Shown here one piece after another: positions 25,860-38,889 of a stretch of 64,000 nucleotides of DNA (position 1 is its first letter; every line of letters begins with the position of its first letter). The stretch is from contig CM060846.1 in NCBI GenBank assembly GCA_030762175.1, positions 182,502,541 through 182,566,540 of the forward strand, given 5' to 3'. Source of the DNA: Metallyticus violacea (lineage: Eukaryota > Arthropoda > Insecta > Mantodea > Metallyticidae). Both the position numbers and the translations under genes were made by a program. The notes below the pieces were generated by a model, which worked only from the letters and a program-made list of their open reading frames with translations, did no database searches and was not told the origin of the DNA.

Positions 25860-27235
25860 CATTTATTTGAAGGATTATAACTTTTTTTAATTCTGAGCCA
25901 CTTTATGCATTTTGCACATATGATCTGTACTTTTCATGCACATTCCACACATAGCTTTGGGCACTTCTCGCAAAAATCACTTGTCTGGTTTCCTTTATAC
26001 AGAGTGATTTGACATTCCTTTCACTTTTTGGAAAGCCTATGCCTTTCAATCTCTTCCTCTTGTTACTTTTCTTCTTGAGCTATCCCCCCTTTCAGTTCAT
26101 TCACCTGCTGAAGGATGAATTTCTTCCTTCGTATCTTTCTGTTTTTTACCTCATTGTAGATAACCTATGCATTGATTGCTGCCATGTCCAGCTTGGGTTG
26201 ATTTCTCATCAAGTTGGAAAAATCTGAGCAGCTCCTGAAGTCTATCCCATTACATTATGTCCTTGATGAATGTAGGTCCCCACAAACATGACAAAAGATC
26301 AGCTACTGACATAACCGCTTGTACAGATTTAGCAATCATCTTTTCTAGTTTCTCAGTAGAAATTGTCCACAGGTGTTTCATTGATTTCTGTATACTTTTT
26401 TATGAGATGAAGCATTCATTCATCAAAGAGCAGACCAAAAACACTGATGGGAGAGTCATCCACTAGTTGGAAAGCATATGTAGTGAGACCTCCTTGCTCT
26501 TTTAGGACATTCACAGCAACCCTTCTTCCAGATGAAGATGATGATATGTTGATAACCTCCCATTTGGATCCATCTCTAGTCACTATTTTCACTGTGGAGG
26601 AATCTGATGATGCCTGACCCTGCTGAGATAACTCAGAAAATGGTTGAGGAATAGTAGCACTCACACACTCTTCAGTTAAGGAATCCTTACTAACATTTAC
26701 ATCACGCTTACTAGTTTTTGGCATAAATTCACTACTTGAGTCTGATAGGTCAATTTCTGATTCAATGTCGGAACTCTCGAAAAAAAGGGCCCAAAATCTT
26801 GCCATCCGAAAGGCCCCCCTGATGATACATGATTCAGGACAACAGTCTTGAACATACAACACTACCTAAATGGGAACATAATATTTACAGATAAAACTGA
26901 TAGCATACACAGATATTGGGTCCCAACAATTAGCCAATATTTCCCTCTGTATATTGTTGATTACCGTAACTGTATTATTAGTCATTTGTTGAAAGTTTTA
27001 CTATGTAGTTAAGCTATAAATTTATGGGGGTCAAATTGACCCCTCTTGCCATTCTAGGTATAGGAGGAAATCAAAAATGAATGAAAAAATAAAATATTTT
27101 TATATCCAAATATAACATCATAAAGAGGAAGAAAACAGATTAAAAGTCATGATGTTTAATGGAAAAATATGAATATCTGAGAAAACTCTTCAACATAAAA
27201 TTAAGTTAAAATAATTTTGACCCCTGCTGCAGTTC
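25860..27235 (-). mobile_element. piggyBac element remnant
   Basis: Minus-strand piggyBac copy. The 5' part has a GGGGTCAA-A-TTGACCCC palindrome (27026-27043) and a second TTTGACCCC (27217-27225). The transposase N-terminus is open at 26416-26862: acidic DSSSEF-type leader, KWE, then the FGLLFDE start of the transposase domain, continuing after a stop as MLHLIKKYTEI. A later piece with LWGPTFIKDIM and LLRFFQLDEKST is found near 26170-26300, then most of the catalytic region is absent, then a Cys-rich C-terminus CEKCPKLCVEC...CAKC near 25890-25985. The internal deletion removes the Asp triad, so it cannot transpose by itself. Confidence 0.75.
26416..26862 (-). pseudogene. piggyBac transposase, N-terminal open fragment (148 codons)
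   Basis: The open frame covers an acidic, Ser-rich N-terminal region (SSDIESEIDLSDSSSEF), a KIVTRDGSKWE stretch, a Ser run, and NVLKEQGGLTTYAF before FGLLFDE, where a stop interrupts the conserved transposase domain. The start ATG drawn for the frame may not be the original one; MARFWALFF a little downstream is an alternative. Confidence 0.65.
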
Positions 27236-27258
27236 TAATGCTAATTCAATTTGGAATC

Positions 27259-27652
27259 AAACACGCTTCTGAGTGGAAATATTTAGAATACTCTTTATGA
27301 TTTCACTCTCATGAGATTTACTCAGGACATGTTTCATGGAATGCTTGGCCACACCCTCAGATGTTAAACAAAATTGGATCATTTGTAGAAGTTGGGTAGG
27401 TAGGTATCTAGGTTTTGACTTTGGTGATCTTGTGATAAACTTGAAGCAGACAGCTCTTTATTCAAGTTTATCACAAGAACACAGAGTCAACACAGATATC
27501 TACCTACCCAACTTCTACGAATGATCCAACAGTCATTTAACAGTTGAGGATTTGGACAAGTGCTCCACAAAACATGTCCTGACTAAATCTAATATAAGTG
27601 AAATAATAAAAAGAGTTCTAAACATTTTAACTCAGAAGAGATTACTAAGAGA
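27259..27652. repeat. Long imperfect inverted repeat (about 190-bp arms, about 15-bp loop)
   Basis: Arms 27259-27447 and 27462-27652 pair over nearly their full length. Blocks include TTCTGAGT...TTTAGAA, AGATTTA.TCAGGACATGTTT, GATCATT.GTAGAAGTTGGG and TTCAAGTTTATCACAAGA. The inner 70 bp are the best preserved. It lies just outside the piggyBac 5' end. It may be a fold-back MITE-like element. Confidence 0.85.
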
Positions 27653-27990
27653 TAATTTGTCTCCTAAAAGTTATTGATAATTGTGTTCCATTACACTCAT
27701 ACTGCTTGGGACAAGATTGTAATACATCATATAATTTCTTTTGAACCTGTTTTGTCTCTGTTACCCAGAAAAGAAAATGATTTGCTTTGTGATCCACCAT
27801 TGTACAAACAAATGAATGATTAACCAGAGAATTCATTTTAATATGGGCACTAGTACTCTTTTTTTTAATGTCATATAAAAATGTTAACATTTTACTAAAA
27901 AAATGTTCTTGAATGGGAAGGTCCATGACCACTCTGTACTCAAATTTAGCCCTCCATCAGGCACAATAGCTATTTTTTCATGAGCAGAAA
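27640..27990 (-). pseudogene. Possible second piggyBac-like transposase fragment
   Basis: The minus-strand frame reads FEYRVVMDLPIQEHFF...YDIKKKSTSAH. It recalls the piggyBac segment VVxDLxxP, then a tyrosine-rich stretch, then LxxKKTxAxGT. The reading is open for 95 codons. The match is by eye and partial, and the conserved Asp of the DNxxT motif is not seen. Confidence 0.35.
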
Positions 27991-27999
27991 CATAGTATC

Positions 28000-30900
28000 T
28001 GAGAGAAACCAGCTATATTTATGGTTTTTTGCTGTCTGAATATACTTCTAGGTGTAATTTATCATAATCATCATTTTAGTTTTTTTGTTTATATTGTAGT
28101 ATTTTTCATTTATTTTTAAAAAACAACATACATAGTACAGTATACATATTGAAGTGATAAGTGCTTATATTAGAGGATATAAAGTATTTTTTCCGTCCCA
28201 CTAAAACAAAGGAAAGAAAATTAGCTTTAAATTTCACAACATATAGGTAAACAATAAATATCATAAAATATTTTTAACTTTTCATAAAATCAGCGAGTAT
28301 TCTCCTTCATGCAGACTAGGCCCAAAGCTGATGGTCACAACTGTATATGCTGACAATCAAGGATGCACATTGCTACTTGTAAGTTTGGTTAGTATGTGTT
28401 TAGGATTGGGACAGTGGGAAATTACTGTATTATTATGTTTCATTTTCATGTTTGCCATGGTTCAATGGGTTAATACAGAAAAATGCATTTTGATTTGCTA
28501 TACCTTTTTAGAAATATTTCAACTGGTTAGTGCCATGCAGAATTTCAAGCACATTTTCTGGGGTTTCATTCGCCTGACAGTTTTACAGTTCACAAAATAA
28601 TACTTAAACTCAGAACAACAGGATTGGTTTATGAACAAGAAAATAAGGCACAAGCAATTACATGTTAACGAATAACACCAGTGCCCAATTTGAATAATTA
28701 CTGCAAAAATATCTTGCAAAGATAGCACAACAAGCAAGGGTCAACTGCACATCAGCACATTCTGCTCTAAAATTACCAAAATGTCATCCCTGCAAGGTTA
28801 ATGAAGTGCATGCCTTATAGCCCACTGATTTGGGAAGGAGGAATTTCAACTTGTATGAAAAAGGGGAGCACATTTTCAGTACTTTGCTGATTGCACAGCG
28901 GGTTGGGTATGGCAACTGCACTGTATGCTAACAGTTGCCAGCCCAGTCTACATTCTAAGAAAAACAGAATGAAGACCCAATATTTACAGAGGAAAAAATC
29001 AATACTGAATATAGCTTTTGCATAATCTGTATTAGCACCCTAAAAGAACTGAGTTTACACTGATATGAATCCCATATTAGACATCACACATATTTTCAAG
29101 TATTAAAAAAATGAAAACTTTAGGGCCAATTCACACATCTATCAATATAGTATTTTTGTGAGGGGAGGTGGCAAAAATTTAAAGAAATTGTGGTCAAACT
29201 CTGAATGAAGATGCTATAAATTACCAACATAGAATGAGCCATTAAAACATTTATTCTTGCACCCAGTTACAGCCAGTTGTCTAGTCTAAGAAATTCAAAT
29301 AACAATGCACATAACTCTCTGAAATGACAATTGATAAAATATGCAGAAAAATGATAGAACATGACTATAGAAAATTTTAAAATATAAACAAACTTCAAGA
29401 TTATAATATTTCTTTATAGACATAACACATAAAGACTGCTAACATCTTGTTAATTATCTGGTGAAACCACTGGAAATGTGATCCACAGGCACCACTCACC
29501 CCTCAATGTATACACAGTACCTGATTTCTGGAAGGACAGAAATTTACAATGCAGCATTGCTGCTGGCATACTAATTATGTATAGCCAAACAGGTCAGCAT
29601 TGTGAATGCAAGTTGCCTCCCTTGTATTTCAGAGTTGTTGTTCATGTTACAATTGCTCTCACAATAATAAATGCATTTGGGGAGGGGGATAAACTAACTA
29701 CAATTTGATAATCACTTATGTTGGTTAAGGAATTAAAAGTATGTCCACTTTCTGAATATTTTAAAACAGCACAGGATTTAAAATGTACTGCTATGTGTAT
29801 GGCAATAAATATTTGACAAGTTTGTTTTATTATGAACAGATTCCATTCTGTCCCTATCCATAATAAGCTTAATTACATTGAATGCAGTAAGTCTTGATAA
29901 CTAGTATAACAGAAACCAAGAATATTGTTCTGTAAGAGCAAGTGCAGATGTGAAAAAACATTTTCGTTAATATAATGGTAGAAAAATTTAAAATGTTTTA
30001 TTACATATAATAATAAAATGATATACAGTTTCTAGAGAGCACATACAGCAAGTGGTTCAGTAACATACATGCATATTTTAATTCCATCAACAAACTTTTT
30101 AAGGTATGTAGAGATTTATTTTGAGGTTCATGCACTCTATGCCAAAATAGATTAGTAAAGATTAGATTGTGATTTGTTTGTTAGTTTCTTCAGAAAATGG
30201 TATGCAGTCTATAATTTTTAAACTTACTGTTTAAAATACCACATATTTCACCCAATCATTTGCTAGTCATGCATGTAACAGCCAGCTGGTATCAATCCAC
30301 TGGCAGATGGTTAAATGGGAAGCATAAATCTATTGCATAAAAATATAAGGCTATACTGAATTAGATGTTTTTCTAAAGATGTTTTTCCATTACTTTCTTA
30401 CTCATGCTATACATTTTGCAAGTAAATTTTCTGTCACATTTTATAGAGAGAAAATAGCTATATAGGTGAATTTACTTAATCCATTCATATTTTTGTGTAA
30501 TTTTCACTGCATAATGTTGTTACATTTTTATTATTTCAAGTACATATTCATTAATGCAAAGTTCTCTAATGATAATTTATTTTACATTTATTGGATTACC
30601 AGATAAATGCACTACTAATGAGCTGAATTTTTTTTTATATTACTTAAAACAGTTCTGAAAATTGGAATCATTTTGTACAAGAAGTGCTGAATACCAATTA
30701 TTATAGTTGTTACTTTTGTTAGGCATTAAACTAGCCATTTATCTGTGCCAAAATACATGTTGAGATGCATAATTTAAGACACTACAGCTTCTGGGAATAT
30801 ATGTGGCTTTTATTTACTGTTCAGCATCCTAAGTCCAATGTCAAGGTTTCAAGATAATAAATGGAATTAATTAATGAAGGATGTTGCAAATGAGCCTATA

Positions 30901-33059
30901 TTCCAAAGTGCTTAAATGGCTTGGCAGTAATCTTTTCTGAATAAGAAAATACATGAGGAAAAACCCATCCAGGCAACTTGACCCAAATAGGATTCAATGT
31001 CCACTGCATTTGCAGAAGATTCCTGACTATTACCCAAATAATGAGCAATGTAGATCACTCTCCTGTGGCTAATAAATGATGATTAAAAAGCATGCATCAC
31101 TAGAAATAGGAAGGACATAAGAAGAGGCAAAGGAAGAAATGTGACCCATACTACTTTTGGTAAGATAATGCTTGAAAAGATTAAATCCCACATGGGTACT
31201 GTACTTTTGGGAATGTTTGCTTGTTTAGCTACACAGCAAGACAACACAAGAGAAACAATGCTTCTGATGAGCTTTAATAAAATTAATACTGTGCATCATT
31301 CCATTGTCAACAGAAACAGAATTTCCTGTGGCTCCTTTCTAAGAAAAACAGACTTCAATAAAAAAAAATTCATTGTGTAAAATATGAAAAAAGTCATCAT
31401 TCTAAACACCAACATTATCAGCCTTCTGCATTAATTATTTCAAAAACTGGTGGGATCTGTCCAGAGAGCTACATGCATAAATTTTTGCCAGTATCTAATG
31501 TAAACTAACAAGCAAATTAATTTAATCATCATACAAGGAACTTAGCCATTTTCTTGACAGAACTTAAATGACAAAAGCTCCAGCATCATAATATGTATTA
31601 CAAACATTTCAGAAATTTTATTGTGATAAAACTAGATAAATTCTTCTAAATCTCATTAATGTCTGTAAGAAAATGCATAAGCTCATTCCTTAGTAAAGAA
31701 AGTCAGTTTCTTCATTGCAATTCTAACATATTAAATGACAACAAACAGAAGATGACAAATGTCATAACAAAAAACACATGCAAGAAGACAGGCAAATATC
31801 ACACACATTGGCATCCTCCAAGAAAATGTGCTATACTTCTATTTTGGCTGGAAAATGGTAATGCACCACTATTGCATGGAATTGACACAAAAAAATCTGT
31901 GCACCATCATGTGGGGCAATGCTGTCATGAACAAAAATCATCTTCTGAGCTCTAGACATGCTGATCCTGCTAGCAAAAGCATTATGAGTTCCTCAGCTCT
32001 CTATTAGGAAACAAAGAGGAGTCATGGCATAATCAAAATTCAGCCATTAGTCAACATCAACAACAATAGTAAACAGCAAAACAGCAATGAAAACAGACTG
32101 CATTCATTTTACTTGAAATGGAATCAGTTGCTAATTAAAGCATGAAAATGAATATAATATGTATGTACATCTAAGAAACATAAGGAGTGTTCACTGATGG
32201 TAAAAAATTTTTCTAATAAAACTAATTCCTGTGCTTTGCACCGCAGTTGATGGTGGATGTATTTTGCCTCTTGCTAAAAAATTGATTACTGAATAAGGAT
32301 CATATACCCTTCAGAAAAAATGTATCATTTCATATTACATTTACCCATATAGTTAAATGATAGCTTCTATGAGAAGAATTCAATAGGTGAAGTCTTAAAT
32401 GATTCCAAGTTTTGAGAAAAGTGCTATATGAAGCTATTCACAATCACATCTGCTGTGGTTTCAAAGCTGAATTTATATTTCTCTCAAAGACTGCTTTATC
32501 TATGCTCTTCAAGCTATACCAGCCAAGAAAGGGCTGATTTTTTTTTATCTCCAGGGTAATAAACAATGATTTTATGCAGGCAGTAAATAAAAATTTTCAC
32601 AAATTTAAGTCTCCTTAAACCTAATTTTTTATTCAACTTGGTTTATATTTTACAGTCTTCAAAACTAACAAAAGATCAAATGAAAGGCACACTAATAATA
32701 TACAGCCAAAGAACAGAGTGACAAGAAAAGCCTATAGAAATGTCTAAGTCAAGCATTGACAGAGGTAGAGGAACTGGGTGGGTCAGCTAAATGAAGATTA
32801 GAGTAAATAAAAATTATACCATCACATCTTAACTTTTAACCTATCAAAAGAACAAAATTACAACAATATCCTCAAGAAACTCATTTATCAAAATACCAAA
32901 TATCATAGAGTTTAGTTCAACTAGTTACAATGACACAGCTGCAGAAAAATATTTAGTCATAAATCTATTATATACCTAATGGAAACTAAATATGACACTA
33001 TGTAGGGTATCTTGATAACCAGATACCTCTGCTAACCAGAAAATGCCTGGAAGCTAGAT
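28000..33059. other. AT-rich stretch without recognisable genes
   Basis: No open frame above 98 codons, and none with recognisable motifs. No clear repeats seen by eye. Confidence 0.5.
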
Positions 33060-33196
33060 TTTCTTCAAAATACAGTTTTATTATCACAGAAGCAGCAAAA
33101 TCTATCCCAGTTATGACAATGAAAACTCAGAGAGTCAATGAACCCTTAGAGAACAGAAGGAACCAAGAAATATTCAAAATTTTTGGAGCATAATAA

Positions 33197-33610
33197 GTGA
33201 GTTACAGTACACATTGCCAGAAGTACAGTCATGTCACACAGAAGTTAAAAACTCAAATATCACCTTGGAGCTGGGCTGAGGAACTACTCAGGAAATACAG
33301 TATCACACCTGGAAAGCCTCTTCCACTTCGCAAGTCTTTCCCAGTATATGAAGGCCTCCCAGAGTACAGTCTCTCACTTCTGGAACTGCATTCTACGAAA
33401 TCTGAAACATTAGATATTGAGCTCCGAAGTTCAACACTCCAAACCATCCATACCTTGTACTCAGAAGATAAAAGACTCCATACCTATTGCGATGATATAC
33501 TTATTCCAAATGCATACCAAACAGGTACAAATATTAATGCTGAATTTATGAAATTTCAGCAGTTTGTTGGAACATGCTGCAATAATTATGAGGTTAATAC
33601 ACTGCTGTGA
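33197..33610 (+). pseudogene. RNase H-like segment of non-LTR element (137 codons open)
   Basis: Open frame from a linker rich in basic and Ser residues to the RNase H start. In the key motif the expected TDG is read as CDD, so the first catalytic Asp context is altered. The rest of the domain continues in another frame past 33610 with a SHKHLIVDS-like stretch, consistent with a decayed domain. Confidence 0.5.
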
Positions 33611-34923
33611 AGGAATCCTTAACCCAACTTCAAATATATGACAGTCACAAGCACTTGATAGTTGATTCCTAACTCTCTGTAATTGGGTTATCCCAAAACA
33701 TATGAATGTGAACTGACCCTTAATGCAGCAAACAGCTATTGCATTTCAGAAACTCACTTCAAATGACTACTAGTGTCATTCCAGGACACTAGGATAACAG
33801 ACATCAAGAAAGCAACTTTCAAAATTTGAGAGCAAATCTTCACATGGTGTAGTGTTTAATTACCCTAAGCTATAGCTGTAATAGACATGTGATTTAAAAA
33901 CATATGCTGTAAGAATCTGATAAAAGTCAAAACACTGGAAAGGTACCTAATAAACTGATCAAGCACTTAGTAATGGCCAACTTGCACATTTACCATTGGT
34001 TATAATGACTTCCATTTGGCAACCATAGATACTAACATTGAAGCTTATGATTAGTGCTGTGGATAGAGCAAAGTGGTATACTTTTGTTGGTAAATCTGAA
34101 AATGTACACATCAACTTATAAAATACACTAAGCAGCACCTCTCATTTCATTACTAGATAGCTTAGCTTGATGGAAGTGTATCAGCTAACATGTGTACATT
34201 TTTTATGCTATTACTTTATGCTAGGTAGACTTTATATGACTGTCAGAAGATGTTGACACATTGTAAAACTGATTTAATAATTGTAAAATAGACTTTATAT
34301 CATATATGTATCACAAATATTAGTTTAAATATACACCCACAATTATAGCTAAACTGCTCATTTACAGATTGCCAATAAATCTAAATTTAAATCTGACACT
34401 GATCAAAGTGTCACATTGGATGAGTAGCAACATGTATAACATCTGTATGCTTTACTTATTAACATCAGACATCAAAGGTAAGCCTGCCAGGACACATATT
34501 ATGTATTAGAATTCATGGAGATGGACAAATAATGAATTGGGTCTGCTTTATACAATCACATGCTACTTTCTTTCAGTATGCATGCCAGTTCAGGCATTTA
34601 GTTGAAAAACAGGTGTAATAATGGACTGAAATATATCACATGCCTCTATATTACATAACTGCAACTTGTCTGTTTAGTGTGATATTTGTCACTATTGCAA
34701 TAAGCAAGAGAACCCAGAACATATCCTTTTTGAGTGTGTACATTATCTACAACACACCAAGGATGAAAGGGAAATTTTAGGTGGCTTACAACTATCATTT
34801 ATCATAAGAGATAAATTTTTATACAAGCATTTAGATATTCTGGCTCAAAAGATTAGTAGAATTTCATGGGAAGAAAAGATGGAACAGGAAGAGCTACAGT
34901 ACAAGCTAAAGATGAAATTATAA

Positions 34924-36151
34924 GATCAGCCAGACACAAATACTAACATTTTTTTAAAATGCTAAAATGTGACATCACTGTTACAAAAGTTCACTATATT
35001 TTATACAAATACTAAATTCAGCAAATACAATACCAAGTCATGAGGAAGGAGAGAATGAAAGTAATAGTGAAGATAACGAGGGCAGAGAGTAAGGCAGAGA
35101 AGAAAATAGGAACAAAAAGAAGATGAAGGGGAAGGAGGAAGGAGAATAGAGGAGCAAGGGGTAAAAGAAGAAGTTAGCGATAATTATATCAATGATTGCA
35201 AAACAATAACTAACAGTATAACAATTACAGAGAGAGAAAGAAAGCGGGGGAAGGAGGAGAGGAAAAAAGACCGAGTGAAGAGTAAAGATAGAAGAAGAGA
35301 GTGATAATCAATCACAAATATATCATTAACACAATACCAACAACTACTCAACCATTCAACTCATGAAGAAGAAAGAAGACCGAGAGTAGACATGATGGTT
35401 ATTATAGTAAACAACATACTACAAAAGCAGGAGATGAAGGAAGACTGAAGGGGAGGTAAGGATCATAAGGAAGAAGGAGCCATGGATAAGTGGTACAAGA
35501 AGAAGGAAATAGTGGTAATTAAAAGGGGATTGTAAAAGTGTTTAAGTGTTTGATGAGTGTGTAAGTTCAGTGATAAATAGTAAGAAATACCAGATAAGTT
35601 AAATAAGCAATGAAAGGAGTGAACACATAGTAAATTGAAGAGTAGCGAGTAAGGATTATATGTACAAAGAGTATTAGTGGTGTAACAGTGATAGAATAGC
35701 AAGAGTAACAATATACTTAAAGTGAATGCTCAATATATTGAGTGAACTAAGTAGGAAAGGTAGAGTTCAAAGGATGTATTAAAATTATAAGTTTAACAAT
35801 ATATAAACATTAAAACCTAAAGAGAAATAATGATTTAAATAAGAAGTGAATACAGAATGTGGAACTAAAAGTAAAATAAGAATTAAATTCTCTTGGATAG
35901 CTAAGTTAAAGTAAGTGCTGGTTACCAGCACTCTGACCATTTGGTTTCCGACATTCAATTTAGTTCTTGTAGTTAGTTGGTTACCAGCTAATGGTAAGTA
36001 CTGGTTCCTAGTAGCATGTAAATTATTAAGTTACTTAAAGAACTTTGATTCTTTGTTCCATTTAGTTTATTATTATATTATATTTTCTCTTTTTATAGAT
36101 TACAATCTGTAAAATGTATTATGTTTAATGAAATAATTTTTAAAAAAAAAA
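34924..36151 (+). other. Probable 3' untranslated tail of the non-LTR element
   Basis: After the terminal stop the sequence is GA-rich (about 35040-35480: AGAAG, GGAGG, GAAAGAAAG blocks), then AT-rich, with a short tandem-like phrase (GCTGGTTACCAGC and GGTTACCAGCTAATGG near 35918 and 35980), and ends in an 11-A run at 36141. No frame is conserved. Confidence 0.45.
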
Positions 36152-37083
36152 ATAAATGAAAAATTTTGGAATATACGTCCTGGTTTAGGCAACAAGATGC
36201 TGGGATGGAGTATTGCAGATTTTATTTAATTTATTTATTTTTTTTTTTGTTTAATGCACTGTGACTAAATACTATGTGCAGATATTGGGAAAATAAGAAG
36301 CCAATAAATAAAAGTAAATGGTTTGAAAAGTAGAAAATATCATTTTTGATACAATTTGCAGGGAAAATATACTCTAAAGGAATACTTTCAACATTGATTG
36401 AATTACTAGAGAACTTCAAAAAATAATTTTATTTCCATATAGCAGAACAATATTTAAGGAGCTTAACCAGAAACTTGGCTTTAGGATTTCCCTTCTCAAT
36501 TAAAGGAAAGTACTATGAGATTCTCAAGGATTGCAGCAGCATTATCAGTTTCTGAGAAACTGAAAAACAAATAACTTCAAACCTATAATTATTTTATATC
36601 CTTCTTGGATAAATCATAGTTCAACACTCATGATACAGTAAAAAAAAGGCTGAGATAATAGTACTCTGAAGGTTCCTGCTCCAAGGAATATGTGCACAAT
36701 GATTCTATGTGTTAGAAGATATAGAGGATAGATATCAAACTGCTTTTGCTGTATAAAAACATTTGTGAGGCAAAAGTAGACAGCCATGATGACATGACAA
36801 TTGATGTTTTCAAAAAATCAATGAAATAATACTTTTTAAAATCTACTACAAAATACATAGTGTGTCAATTATCACTCTAACATAAAATTCCAAACATGCC
36901 TTTTTGGAAAGACAAAATTCTAAATCATATTCATCAGAACAATACTGAAGTACCAAATCCAGTACATATTAAATCAGTTTTGATCATAAATTTTCAAAAA
37001 GCCTATTAAGAGAGAACCTTTGTCATTGATGAAATGACTGCTGCTTATGGATGTCTATTTTAGTCTTCTGCCTTACCATTGTA

Positions 37084-37815
37084 TCTTATAGCAAGACAGG
37101 AATTCTTGGAGCAACTGGTTGCAGGCTGCAGTCCTGAGCAACAGCTGAGAGAGTCAAAGATAGTGACTCACAGATATAGCTAGAAAATAATAATTTCTAG
37201 TGCTTCAGCATGATAACTCAGATGGCTGGAGATAATGCTATAGTTGTGAAGGTAGTGGTTTTGAATCCTCACATCCAGAGCCAAAGAAGATTTGCCAGCA
37301 TTAGAATGATTTACTCGCTAACATAGTACCATGCACACAAAGCGCTATAAATGAATATTTATGAGTTTTTTTTACTGCTGGAATCAAAGGATATTTGCCA
37401 CCATTACAGTGATTTACCCATCCCTATCAATTTATATTTACAAAAAGGAAATGAAAGTAGGCTGTCAGGCCATAGTGAGTCATAGCAAACCACTGGATCC
37501 ACCAGTTTCTAGGATTTATCCAAGGTATTACGGTTAGTGTATGTGTACATGAATTAATTGCAAATTCCAATTAAAGCAGATTTGCCACCATTTACAATAT
37601 TTTACCCACCTACTTAATAGCACATAATCCACTATCAATTTATATTTAAAAGTTACGGAGGACAACACATAGGCTACATTATGTTTAACACAAAATAATA
37701 CATGCAACATTTACACTGTTACAAATGATCATGCAAACATAGTTCCACTTTCTCTGCTGTCACTTGGGATTTCAGCCTGCAGCCAGTTGCTCTAAAAAAT
37801 TTGTCTTGCTGTATG
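37084..37815. repeat. Inverted-repeat-bounded element with SINE-like interior
   Basis: The left end at about 37090-37143 (GCAAGAC..., GAGCAACTGGTTGCAGGCTG) and the right end at about 37758-37811 are inverted copies. Inside, a phrase around ATTTGCCACCATTACAGTG occurs three times (37295, 37395, 37575), and a tRNA-like B-box phrase GGTTTTGAATCC lies near 37256. No protein is recognisable. Confidence 0.5.
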
Positions 37816-38889
37816 GACAAGTTTAACAATATAGTATTGATTGGACTTACTTTAAAGCTGTACTGATGCCTAGAAAAAAAATGTAGCTCCTTCTGAGTGG
37901 AAGCATTCGTAACTTCAAGAGTGTGCCCATTATGTTAGCAGTTACTTTTGGAAAAAATGCATCGAATATGTGAAAAAGAAATGTTGGATTATAAAACTAT
38001 AGACAATGGTGAAGGCATGATAATAATTACTTTGACTGATGATGAGAGTAGTGATGAGATTAGGCAGGATGGATAATGTCTTTTCTTAAGGTATGTATTT
38101 AGATAATATCCCTTCTAAATTTCCTGTTATATATATGGAAGCTAAACTGCAAGATAGAAATGACATTTTCATATGTATGGATTTGGCAAAAATGCATGTT
38201 GTTTTGGTTGCAATAGCTATCTTGCTTTCATGCACAGTTAGTATAACAAAAAGCAAAGCACTCATTAATGAGGAAAGTGTACAAACTACAATTCATACAT
38301 TTTCAGAGATGCTGAATTAGTACATAATTATGTTAATAAAAACTTTAACTTGAATCTAAATTGTATTACTCAAATATTAGTGTTTATTAATTGCACTTAT
38401 TTCTAGCATTCGGTTATTTTACTATGGATAAGTTCAAACTAAATCAATTACTTATAAAAATGAAAAGAATACAGTTGAACTCAGCTTCTAAAATAATTTA
38501 TGCAGAAACTTAGAGAAACCTGTAATTAAATTATTTCCCAATTGATAAAGTATGAGCATGAAACGAAATTTTAGGATTATAGGTTTGCAAAAATTTAAGT
38601 TGAGGTAAACACATAGAAGAGCTGATGAGGAAATTTAGCAGAATGTGCCTAGTTCTATATCAGTAAACTTTGGGTAATGTTTAAAATATTTAAAACTTAT
38701 TTTGCTTACTTTCACTCAATTATGTTAAATGAACTACTGCTGTAGGGAACCTCAGTAAATAGTACACTGATACTGAAGGTGCTAAGTAAGCCTGTAAGAA
38801 TAATAATGGGCATTCTGGGGGGAGAAGGTGCAGAGAAAATTTTTAGAAATCAAATTATTCAAATTATTTATTAAAACTTCATTAACCAT

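Larger units (their letters stand above)
33060..36151 (+). mobile_element. Non-LTR retrotransposon 3' part with RNase H-like domain and poly(A)
   Basis: Plus strand. At 33090-33190 the frame reads AAKSIPVMTMKTQRVNEPLENRR, the linker found before RNase H in Jockey/I-type elements. The 33197-33610 frame then has LHTYCDDILIPNAYQTG at the position of the first RNase H motif (YTDGS). After decayed sequence, 34680-34923 reads CHYCNKQENPEHILFECVHY, the C-terminal zinc knuckle (C..C....H....C), and ends in a stop at 34921. A long purine-rich tail follows to a poly(A) at 36141-36151. There are many stops, so it is inactive. RT and endonuclease are not recognisable upstream. Confidence 0.65.

Noticed and set aside
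31659..31955. 98-codon plus-strand open frame
   Set aside because: No recognisable motif, and Lys, His and Ser composition is typical of random AT-rich sequence.
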